A stretch of DNA of 64,000 nt. Origin: Legionella_C sp048541585. Lineage in GTDB: Bacteria > Pseudomonadota > Gammaproteobacteria > Legionellales > Legionellaceae. Shown here in pieces: positions 57,456 through 64,000 of the stretch. How positions within the stretch are numbered: position 1 is the first letter of the stretch; each line of letters opens with the position of its first letter. The stretch lies in the NCBI RefSeq assembly GCF_048541585.1, contig NZ_CP183303.1, positions 2,852,001 to 2,916,000 on the forward strand. The letters are read 5' to 3'. Position numbers and translations under genes: made by a program. The notes under the pieces were generated by a model. It worked only from the letters and a program-made list of their open reading frames with translations, had not been told where the DNA came from and ran no database searches.

Positions 57456-58394
57456 TTAAAAATATAATCGGTACACCAAATGAAAAAATATAGGAGCTGA
57501 ATAAGTTAAGCTGTCTATTCTATCAAGGATCCCACCATGGCCGGGTATTAAATTCCCAGTATCTTTAATGGATAAATCACGTTTAATAGCTGAAATAGTG
57601 ACGTCCCCAACAAAACCGGCAGCACTTATAATCAATCCTGAATAGATAGCAATGTATAAGGTAAACGGTGTAAGCAATGGATACAGCAGTATTGCGCAGC
57701 CAATGGTCATGATCATGCCACCAATAAATCCTTCCCAGGTTTTTTTAGGACTAATGGTTGGCATAATTTTATATTTTCCAAATAATTTTCCACAAGTATA
57801 TTGAGCAACATCATTAAATTGAGTCAGGAATACTAAATAAAAAAGTAATCCTGCTCCTGTGCTCGCAGTTTGCGGAATATTAGGTAGTGCTAGCAAATAG
57901 GCCATATGGCTTAAAGCGAATACCGTAATCATTAATCCCCATTGAATCGTTCCAGCTGCCTTAAGAAAACCTTGTGGTTGCTGATTTATTAATAATCTAA
58001 AAGGAATAAATAAAAACATATAGATAGGAATAAAGATAATAAACATCCTATACCAACCAATTGCAGCTAAATAATATTGTATAGGAATAGCTAGATAGGC
58101 CCATAAAAGTACTTTTCTATCTACCTCGCGCGTTGGAATCATTGAAAAATATTCTTTTAAGGCAAGAAAACTTAGCATACCAAGAAAAGCAAAAGAGATA
58201 CTGCGATGAATGGTCATGGCAAGTGTAAAAACACCTAGCATGATCCACCAACTTCTGGTGCGCTGTACTAGCTCTTGAAAATTAGATTTAGAATAGACTT
58301 TGGCTAAAACACCTACGGTTGCCGAAGCTGTTATAAGTAATCCCCATGCGGCCATAATGGCAACAATAATATTATTATCCATACTAATATTCAC
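57456..58394 (-). CDS. Phosphatidate cytidylyltransferase, YnbB/CdsA type
   Basis: 312 residues with about eight membrane helices. The family signature lies at the end: PKKTWEGFIGGMIMTIGC and SAIKRDLSIKDTGNLIPGHGGILDRIDSL. It makes CDP-diacylglycerol from phosphatidate and CTP. A second CdsA besides the housekeeping one is likely, because the operon (YnbA-like, CdsA-like, PlsC-like) is distinct from the usual uppS-cdsA position. It overlaps the upstream gene by 4 bp. Confidence 0.93.
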   Translation of the reverse strand: MNISMDNNIIVAIMAAWGLLITASATVGVLAKVYSKSNFQELVQRTRSWWIMLGVFTLAMTIHRSISFAFLGMLSFLALKEYFSMIPTREVDRKVLLWAYLAIPIQYYLAAIGWYRMFIIFIPIYMFLFIPFRLLINQQPQGFLKAAGTIQWGLMITVFALSHMAYLLALPNIPQTASTGAGLLFYLVFLTQFNDVAQYTCGKLFGKYKIMPTISPKKTWEGFIGGMIMTIGCAILLYPLLTPFTLYIAIYSGLIISAAGFVGDVTISAIKRDLSIKDTGNLIPGHGGILDRIDSLTYSAPIFFHLVYRLYF

Positions 58395-58999
58395 AATTGC
58401 ACCTCTATTAAAGCTTGATTAATACGATTCCTAATAGTCAATATGAGCATAATAAGCATGGCGTACAATAATAAATTTATAACCCAGGAAGCTTGAATGC
58501 CAAAACCAACTAGTAAGCTTATCATTCCAAAAACAAAGGCACGATCGCTCTTACCCATAGGGCCATCATAACGACGCTTTGCACCAATTTGAATAGCGAT
58601 AACCCCGGTCATTTCAGAAATAATAGCAAGCACAACAATACTGATAATAAGTAAAGGAACAATACCTGGCACCAAGGCGAAAGGTAGATAAAGAAATGTA
58701 TCAGATAATACATCACCTAACTCATTGAGGAAGGTTCCAAACGCACTTTGCATTTGATGCTCACGTGCTAACATGCCGTCTATTGCATTCAAAATCATAC
58801 GCAGCAGCAATACTAAAGGAATTAATAACCATAATCGATGTGCTTGAGGATAGAAATTTATTAATAAACCACAAAACAACGATAATAATACTGCGGCAAC
58901 TGTGACTTGATTGGGTGTTATACTTTGTTTAGCTAGCCAATTTGAAGAAGGTCTTAATAGATTTTGAAATGCAGGTTTAAGATTATAAATACTGCTCAT
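58391..58999 (-). CDS. CDP-alcohol phosphatidyltransferase, YnbA-like
   Basis: 202 residues, several membrane helices. Start YNLKPAFQNLLRPSSNWLAK matches what I recall of E. coli YnbA. The family motif D-x2-D-G-x2-A-R-x8-G-x3-D-x3-D reads N-AI-D-G-ML-A-R ... G-TFL-N-ELG-D, so the first and third Asp are Asn. I recall the same Asn in YnbA, so this is a subfamily trait rather than an inactive copy. The donor is CDP-diacylglycerol; the acceptor alcohol is unknown. First gene of the three-gene operon. Confidence 0.85.
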   Translation of the reverse strand: MSSIYNLKPAFQNLLRPSSNWLAKQSITPNQVTVAAVLLSLFCGLLINFYPQAHRLWLLIPLVLLLRMILNAIDGMLAREHQMQSAFGTFLNELGDVLSDTFLYLPFALVPGIVPLLIISIVVLAIISEMTGVIAIQIGAKRRYDGPMGKSDRAFVFGMISLLVGFGIQASWVINLLLYAMLIMLILTIRNRINQALIEVQL

Positions 59000-59330
59000 A
59001 AAATTTCTCTCCTACTAAATGCTTATCATCAGCATACGTTCACACCTTCGTTACTATCTAACTTAGAATTATCTTCTTTCTACAGTAGATATCAATAGGT
59101 AAATTGGCAGTTTATTACTTATTAGACCTCTTGCATAACCTATTTATTTTGTGTGAGTGCAAGGTACCAGGGTTTTGAGGAGCGGAGTTTACAGGGCGTA
59201 AATGAGCACCGGAGAAAACCTTACATAGCAATCGCATAAAATAAGTAGGTTATGCAAGAGGTCTACTGCAGTAGCTACTAAACTTAAATACCGACTGGAT
59301 TAATCCTGGAGCTAAGATGTAATCTAGTAA
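59000..59330. other. Intergenic region with MITE-like element
   Basis: About 331 bp between the YnbA-like and SpmB-like genes, both on the minus strand. Nearly half is the 59123-59265 inverted-repeat element; the rest is AT-rich without a gene. Confidence 0.6.
59123..59265. mobile_element. MITE-like element with 31-bp terminal inverted repeats
   Basis: 143 bp. The left end 59123-59153 (starting TAGACCTCTTGCATAACC) is repeated inverted at 59235-59265 with 29 of 31 bases matching. The middle contains GTTTTGAGGAGCGGAG and GTAAATGAGCACC, and no ORF. A decayed full-length relative lies at 9836-9972. The flanking bases show no obvious long target duplication. Confidence 0.8.
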
Positions 59331-59864
59331 TTAAGTAAATAAAATACGACACACTGTAACACTTGCTATAACACCCGCTAAATCAGCAAGCAAACCGGCT
59401 AAAATAGCGTGGCGGGTTCGTTTAATGCCAATGGCTCCAAAATAAACCGCAATAACATAAAAGGTTGTTTCAGTACTTCCCATCATTGTTGCTGCAGCTT
59501 TGGCAATGAATGAATCGCCTCCATACTGATGAATTAATTCAGCCATAATACCTGTTGCAGCACTGCCAGAAAATGGTCTAATTATCGCCAAAGGCAACAG
59601 TTCTGTAGGCATCCCTAATTTTTCTAATACAGGCGCAAGTAACGTATTTAGCAACGTAAAGAAACCTGATGCTCTAAGCATGCCAATCGCTACAATCATG
59701 GCAATTAAATAAGGAATAATATTGACACTGGTGTCAAAACCTTGTTTAGCCCCTTTAACAAAAGCATCAAAAACGTTAATTTTTTTTATTGCAGCATACA
59801 ACGGGATACCTGCAATAAATGCTAAAAATAAACCATTAGATAGTTGATTAGCTAGATTAGTCAT
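59331..59864 (-). CDS. SpmB-like nucleoside-recognition (Gate) membrane protein
   Basis: 177 residues with five hydrophobic helices. Gate-domain marks: GFDTSVNIIPYLIAMIVAIGMLRASG, LPLAIIRPFSGSAATGIMAELI and MMGSTETTFYVIAVYFGAIG. Relative of spore maturation protein B, here in a non-sporulating organism; transport of a small solute is inferred for the family. It overlaps the SpmA-like gene by 8 bp. Confidence 0.88.
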   Translation of the reverse strand: MTNLANQLSNGLFLAFIAGIPLYAAIKKINVFDAFVKGAKQGFDTSVNIIPYLIAMIVAIGMLRASGFFTLLNTLLAPVLEKLGMPTELLPLAIIRPFSGSAATGIMAELIHQYGGDSFIAKAAATMMGSTETTFYVIAVYFGAIGIKRTRHAILAGLLADLAGVIASVTVCRILFT

Positions 59865-60465
59865 TTATCTTTAACCCTTTTATTTGATAAACAGGAAGAC
59901 GTGCTAATCGTTTAACAGCGACAATGCCCACAATGGTCGAGCAAGTAGTTGCAAGTAAAGAGCTAATAATGACGCTGCTGGGGTGTAAACTCCCATTAGC
60001 AGCAAGAAAAGCTATGGCCGTAGCTGGAATGAGCTGTACACTGGAGGTATTAATAGCTAAGAAAGTACACATTGCATCTGAGGCCTCTTCAAGATGAACA
60101 TTTAAGCGCTGTAATTCTTTCATTGCTCGCAAGCCAAAGGGAGTAGCCGCATTAGCAAGTCCCAACATATTAGCAGCAATATTTAAAATCATGGCGCCCA
60201 TAGCAGGATGTTCGACGGGAACATCGGGGAACAAAGGACGCATAATAGGTTTAAGTAAACGAGCAAATTTATTAACTAATCCAGATTGCGCAGCAATTTC
60301 CATAATCCCTAGCCAAAAAGCCATAATACCGGCAAGGCCTAGAGCAATCTCAAAACCAAGTTTAGCTGAATCTGTTACAGCTTGCACAACTTGATCAAGG
60401 CGCCCCTGTATAACCCCTACAATGACTGAAAGTAAAATCATACTTAGCCATATTACATTCAGCAT
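59857..60465 (-). CDS. SpmA-like nucleoside-recognition (Gate) membrane protein
   Basis: 202 residues. Gate-domain marks: LGIMEIAAQSGLVNKFARLLKPIMRPLFPDVP, GAMILNIAANMLGLANAATPFGLRAM and NTSSVQLIPATAIAFLAANG. Partner of the SpmB-like protein in a two-gene unit; in many proteobacteria the two are fused. Solute unknown. Confidence 0.88.
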   Translation of the reverse strand: MLNVIWLSMILLSVIVGVIQGRLDQVVQAVTDSAKLGFEIALGLAGIMAFWLGIMEIAAQSGLVNKFARLLKPIMRPLFPDVPVEHPAMGAMILNIAANMLGLANAATPFGLRAMKELQRLNVHLEEASDAMCTFLAINTSSVQLIPATAIAFLAANGSLHPSSVIISSLLATTCSTIVGIVAVKRLARLPVYQIKGLKIND

Positions 60466-60489
60466 TCTTACCCTCCAGATTAATCCACA

Positions 60490-60907
60490 GTACTTCCTAG
60501 TAGCACCAAATTAAGTTTTTTACCTATCTTAACTAAATCTACGTCCCTCGGCCTGTCAGAGGGATCCAGAAATCTCACATTAAAACTAGAGTACTGGATC
60601 CTGTGGACAAGCCACAGGACGTAGGATATTAACTTAGTGCCGTTAAGATATACCCAAGTTCTGTAGAAATATTATTTTTAATCATCTACGAAACTTGCGT
60701 ACCTCCTAGTGGCACCTAGTTAAGTTTTTTACCTATCTTGATTAAATCTACGTCCCTCGGCTTGTCCGAGGGATCCAGAAATCTCACATTAAAACTAGAG
60801 CACTGGATCCTGTGGACAAGCCACAGGACGTAGGATATTAACTTAATGCCGTTAAGATATATCCAAGTTCTGTAGAAATGCTATTTTTGATCGTCTAAAA
60901 CCTAGCA
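60490..60907. repeat. Tandem pair of 209-bp palindromic repeats
   Basis: Copies 60490-60698 and 60699-60907 are highly similar (GTACTTCCTAGTAGCACC versus GTACCTCCTAGTGGCACC at their starts). Each has a core cruciform (60539-60624 and 60748-60833): an outer ACGTCC/GGACGT stem, hairpins TCCCTCGG...CCGAGGGA and TCCTGTGG...CCACAGGA, and GGATCC sites on both sides. The hairpins suggest a BIME-like or MITE-like element. A worn copy exists at 22678-22763. Confidence 0.8.
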
Positions 60908-60928
60908 TTTTTACAGAACTTGGGTATA
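60649..60928. mobile_element. Inverted-repeat-bounded element containing repeat copy 2
   Basis: TATACCCAAGTTCTGTA at 60649-60665 is the exact reverse complement of 60912-60928, a 17-bp terminal inverted repeat enclosing the second 209-bp copy (280 bp in all). An adjacent inner arm (CCAAGTTCTGTAGAAATGCT near 60872 and its partner) makes a strong hairpin at the right end. It suggests a non-autonomous element. Confidence 0.55.
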
Positions 60929-60961
60929 AACTTTTTACTTTACTATCTACTCTGCTAAATT

Positions 60962-61966
60962 ATGCCACTTATTTACAAATTCTTAAAAATCCAACGTCTC
61001 ATCTACTTCTTTATATTCTTATTTATTTCCTTGCCGTTAGCTGCAGATGATCTTATAGAAACCCAAGCTAATTTAGCTATTAGCGAACTATATCACAGCT
61101 TAAATGATAACCTAAACTTGGAAATGGCTACGCGTATTGACAAAATCAGTGCCTATTTTTTAGATAGACCTTATATATTAGGCTCCCTTGGAGAAGGCTC
61201 TACAGCACCTTTTGATCAATTTCCTCGTTACCGTACAGATGGCTTTGATTGTGAGACGTATGTAACTACTGTCATTGCGCTAGCCCTTGCAAATCAATTA
61301 ACAGATTTTACTCAGTGCCTAAGCAAAATTCGCTATTATCAAGGGCAAGTAGATTATTTAGCACGTAACCATTTTACAGGCCTCGATTGGAACGGCAATA
61401 ATCAACAGCAAGGATTTGTTAAAGATATAACTACAACTATTAAAGATAAAAATAATCGTCCCGTAGCGCAAACAGCAATAGCAGTAATTGATAAGCCATC
61501 CTGGTATCAACATATGCAACCGCAAACCATTCGTTTAAAGCAAAATAATACCACAGAGCAAGCAAAGCGCTTAGAAATTTTAAAAAAGATGGGCAACCAG
61601 CTACCGCGTAGCGAAGAACGCGTTCCTTATGTACCGCTTAGTGCTTTATTCAATGCTCAAGGTGAGCCTAACTATGCGCTCTTTAATCAAATTCCTAATG
61701 CAGCGATCGTTGAAATCGTTCGCCCCAACTGGGACTTAAGTACTAAAATAGGTACACATCTTAATATTTCTCATTTAGGGCTTGTTTTCTGGAAAGGTGG
61801 CCAGCTTGTTTTTAGGCAAGCTTCTTCTGAATATGGCAAAGTCACTGAAGTTCCTTTAATTAGCTATTTAAAAAATACTCTACAAAGTCCTACGATTAAA
61901 GGCATTAATATTCAAGTGATTGCACCGTCAGCGCCATTAAATAATGGCTGCCGTTTATCTAACTGA
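60962..61966 (+). CDS. DUF1460 exported amidase-like protein
   Basis: 334 residues. A signal peptide (LIYFFIFLFISLPLAA), then the DUF1460 domain of the NlpC/P60-like superfamily: DGFDCETYVTTVIALALA with the likely catalytic Cys, RNHFTGLDWN (His), and ISHLGLVFWKGGQLVFRQASSEYGKV (His). Proteins of this kind are thought to act on cell-wall peptides; activity is not proven here. The ribosome site is weak. Confidence 0.87.
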   Translation: MPLIYKFLKIQRLIYFFIFLFISLPLAADDLIETQANLAISELYHSLNDNLNLEMATRIDKISAYFLDRPYILGSLGEGSTAPFDQFPRYRTDGFDCETYVTTVIALALANQLTDFTQCLSKIRYYQGQVDYLARNHFTGLDWNGNNQQQGFVKDITTTIKDKNNRPVAQTAIAVIDKPSWYQHMQPQTIRLKQNNTTEQAKRLEILKKMGNQLPRSEERVPYVPLSALFNAQGEPNYALFNQIPNAAIVEIVRPNWDLSTKIGTHLNISHLGLVFWKGGQLVFRQASSEYGKVTEVPLISYLKNTLQSPTIKGINIQVIAPSAPLNNGCRLSN

Positions 61967-62052
61967 GGTGATTTTGTCTAAATTAAGCTTCTGATTGCGA
62001 AATCACCAACAATGCTTAATAATGGAAAAATTCACCTGTACAAGGAGTGGGG

Positions 62053-62760
62053 ATGTTACCTAGGTTCTTTTCCCAACAACTAGCTGCATTGAGCCTTATA
62101 TCTTTATTAATTAATGGTTGTGCTCGCTATCAACCACCATATAATAATTTTCAACCTTATAATCATACTGTTAATGATTTCGTTGTAGGGGCAACAGCTG
62201 GTACTATAGTCGGCTCTGTTGTTGGCGGTACCTTAAGCACAACGTTAGCAGGAACTGCCATTGGTGCAGCAGCTATGGTTTCCCATGGTATTTACAAAGA
62301 TAGTAAGCTTAATATCTTTAGAGAATTGCAACGTGCTGATGTTCAATATATTGAGTATGGTGATACAGTAACTTTAATTGTACCTACTGATAGATATTTT
62401 TACTTTAACTCTGCCCGTTTAAACGAACTTTGCTACCGTGGCTTAATGCTAATAGCAAGAGTTATTACGATGTCTTGCCCCATTGGACCTGTATATGTTG
62501 CTGGGTTCACTGACAGTGTAGGTTCGCGACACCATAAAACTATGCTTTCTCAAGCAAGAGCTGAAGCTATGCTAACCTTTTTATGGGCAAATAATATTCA
62601 AGCCAGACGTCTAGGCGCTGAGGGATATGGTGAAAAATATCCTGTATCAGATAATCGATTAATTCATGGTAGTGCCCAAAATAGACGACTCGAAATTCAA
62701 TGTTTCAAAACACCAGTGGTATCAACGCCTGCGCCTACTTACACAGGTATGACAAAATAA
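62053..62760 (+). CDS. OmpA-family lipoprotein
   Basis: 235 residues from the ATG at 62053, with AAGGAG 5 bases upstream; a GTG at 62047 is rejected. Lipobox LINGC (Cys near residue 24), a glycine-rich segment (GATAGTIVGSVVGGTL, glycine-zipper-like), and the OmpA C-terminal peptidoglycan-binding domain: FYFNSARLNEL, YVAGFTDSVGSRHHKTMLSQARAEAMLTFL, and QNRRLEIQCF. It tethers the outer membrane to peptidoglycan. It resembles but need not be IcmN/DotK-like lipoproteins; the 86-bp gap before it holds no promoter I can name. Confidence 0.9.
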   Translation: MLPRFFSQQLAALSLISLLINGCARYQPPYNNFQPYNHTVNDFVVGATAGTIVGSVVGGTLSTTLAGTAIGAAAMVSHGIYKDSKLNIFRELQRADVQYIEYGDTVTLIVPTDRYFYFNSARLNELCYRGLMLIARVITMSCPIGPVYVAGFTDSVGSRHHKTMLSQARAEAMLTFLWANNIQARRLGAEGYGEKYPVSDNRLIHGSAQNRRLEIQCFKTPVVSTPAPTYTGMTK

Positions 62761-62987
62761 ATTTAACAATCCTTCTGGCATTTAGATAGTAAGGCTGTTA
62801 AGGTAAAGACCAAGCCATACTGCTTGCTAAATGACACGGTTTGTCTTTAGTCTGTTGATTTCTATTTAAACTTCAATCTTAAAAGTGAGTATTAATTAGT
62901 TAATACTTATATATTAAATAATGAGGTGAAAAATGGACGCATAAAAGGATTTGCTAATATAGTAGATATAAGTGTTTTGAGAATTAA

Positions 62988-64000
62988 ATGAATTTAAAGT
63001 TTATTGGCGGCATTCTACTTATTGTTGGAACATCTATTGGTGGAGGAATGCTAGCGCTACCTGTTGCAACTGCAGCAGCAGGATTTTGGTCTTCTTCTAT
63101 TTTTTTATTGCTATGCTGGGCAGTCATGACTTTAGGTGCTTTGTTTATCCTAGAGGCCAATTTATATTTACCTCCTGGTAAACACATGGTTTCTATGGCC
63201 GCAGCAACCCTTGGCAATAAAGGTCTATTAATCGCTTGGCTTAGCTATCTTTTCCTGCTCTACACGCTTTTATCCGCTTATATTTCAGGCGGTGCTGATG
63301 TTATGGGTAGTTTATTTTTAAGAATGGGCATACCCTTAAAAGAATGGCAAAGTAGCTTCTTATTTACTCTATTATTTGGTTTAGTGGTTTATAGCGGTAT
63401 ACATAAGGTAGATTTATTAAATCGAGCGCTGATGTTTGGCAAGTTAGCTGTTTACTCTATTTTAATTATTCTAATTGCGCCACACGTGCATATACTAAAT
63501 TTAGGTCATGGTAATTATCATTATATTACGGCTAGTATTATGATTTTAATTACCTCTTTTGGTTTTGCCATTATTGTACCTAACTTAAGAGATTACTTTA
63601 ATGATGATTTAGTTACCCTGCGAAAAGTTATTTTCATTGGCTCTTTAATTCCTCTCCTTTGTTATTTAGCCTGGAATGCAGTAATCATAGGCTCGTTGCC
63701 TTCTCAAGGCGAGAAAGGTTTAGCTGCTTTAATGCAAAGCGAACATACTACTAGTGATTTGGCTAATGTCTTATCAAATACTGTACAAAATACAGTTATT
63801 AGTACTTTTTTTAATTTTTTTACCTCTATCTGTATGCTGACTGCCTTTTTAGGTGTTTCACTTTGTTTAATTAGTTTTTTAGCCGATGGCTTTAAAATGG
63901 AACAGAAGGGTCGTAATGGCTTCTTATTATTTTGTTTAACTTTTTTACCTCCTCTTATTATTGTGATCTATTATCCTGGTGCTTATATCCATGCCCTAAA
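62988..64000 (+). CDS. Aromatic amino-acid permease, TyrP/Mtr family (3' partial)
   Basis: 337 codons visible from ATG 62988, open to the right edge. Ten-helix-type permease: KFIGGILLIVGTSIGGGMLALPVATAAAG is the family start, GFAIIVPNLRDYF lies near the middle, and it ends at YHPGAYIHAL-like YYPGAYIHAL. It takes up tyrosine, tryptophan or phenylalanine by proton symport. The minus-strand ORF over its start is a shadow. The ribosome site is weak. Confidence 0.92.
   Translation, partial: MNLKFIGGILLIVGTSIGGGMLALPVATAAAGFWSSSIFLLLCWAVMTLGALFILEANLYLPPGKHMVSMAAATLGNKGLLIAWLSYLFLLYTLLSAYISGGADVMGSLFLRMGIPLKEWQSSFLFTLLFGLVVYSGIHKVDLLNRALMFGKLAVYSILIILIAPHVHILNLGHGNYHYITASIMILITSFGFAIIVPNLRDYFNDDLVTLRKVIFIGSLIPLLCYLAWNAVIIGSLPSQGEKGLAALMQSEHTTSDLANVLSNTVQNTVISTFFNFFTSICMLTAFLGVSLCLISFLADGFKMEQKGRNGFLLFCLTFLPPLIIVIYYPGAYIHAL

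Larger units (their letters stand above)
60466..60961. other. Repeat-filled intergenic region before the DUF1460 gene
   Basis: About 496 bp consisting almost wholly of a tandem pair of 209-bp repeats (60490-60907) and a closing inverted repeat. The promoter of the DUF1460 gene would have to lie in the last bases (AACTTTTTACTTTACTATC). Confidence 0.7.

Noticed and set aside
62984..63217. Minus-strand 77-codon ORF near the right end
   Set aside because: It is antisense to the start of the aromatic amino-acid permease, which has clear family motifs and runs off the window.

Overview
The window is an AT-rich gammaproteobacterial chromosome segment, most likely from Legionella or a close member of the Legionellales. 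The evidence is the tail of a Dot/Icm type IVB secretion gene (icmX) at the left edge, an HMG-CoA reductase of the mevalonate route, PmrA-type tandem TTAAT promoter boxes, and several proteins with Dot/Icm-effector-like C-termini, all within ordinary gammaproteobacterial gene orders. I could not compare the 16S sequence with a database, so the species is not assigned.

Layout. 1-9.7 kb: end of icmX; then, on the minus strand, nnr-tsaE-amiB-mutL-miaA followed by a CHCC zinc-finger protein and a GT9 glycosyltransferase; then sspAB. 10-14 kb: petABC (cytochrome bc1) and rplM-rpsI. 14.3-22.2 kb: the translation block thrS-infC-rpmI-rplT-pheS-pheT-ihfA plus a 2Fe-2S ferredoxin, with infC starting at ATT and a palindromic element between pheS and pheT. 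22.4-27.3 kb: accessory region with tRNA-Val, two small proteins of unknown function behind PmrA-like boxes, three small exported proteins around a 0.6-kb AT-rich intergenic region, and a serine beta-lactamase-like hydrolase. 27.5-45.5 kb: nucleoside phosphorylase, tgt-ppiB, cytochrome c5-dsbB, VanX-type dipeptidase, an orphan response regulator, hemCDXY, a cation efflux protein, cca-orn-queH, rsgA, and a 1155-residue repeat protein that is the strongest large effector candidate. 45.8-51.3 kb: one complete rRNA operon (16S, tRNA-Ala, 23S, 5S; minus strand) with two promoters, processing stalks and a terminator. 51.3-64 kb: tyrS, mepM-like peptidase, HMG-CoA reductase with a small membrane protein, a YnbA/CdsA/PlsC-like phospholipid operon, spmA-spmB-like genes, a DUF1460 protein, an OmpA-like lipoprotein, and the start of an aromatic amino-acid permease that runs off the right edge.

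How the parts relate. Most of the window is core housekeeping: translation, tRNA modification (MiaA, TsaE, Tgt, QueH), respiration, heme, cell wall and lipids. The novelty lies in the 22.8-26 kb accessory block, in the three-fold repeat protein at 42.0-45.5 kb whose C-terminus overlaps rsgA tail to tail, and in several families of small palindromic or inverted-repeat elements in intergenic DNA (9.8, 17.4, 22.7, 56.7, 59.1 and 60.5 kb). All functional statements rest on sequence motifs read by eye and recalled family knowledge; no search was run.
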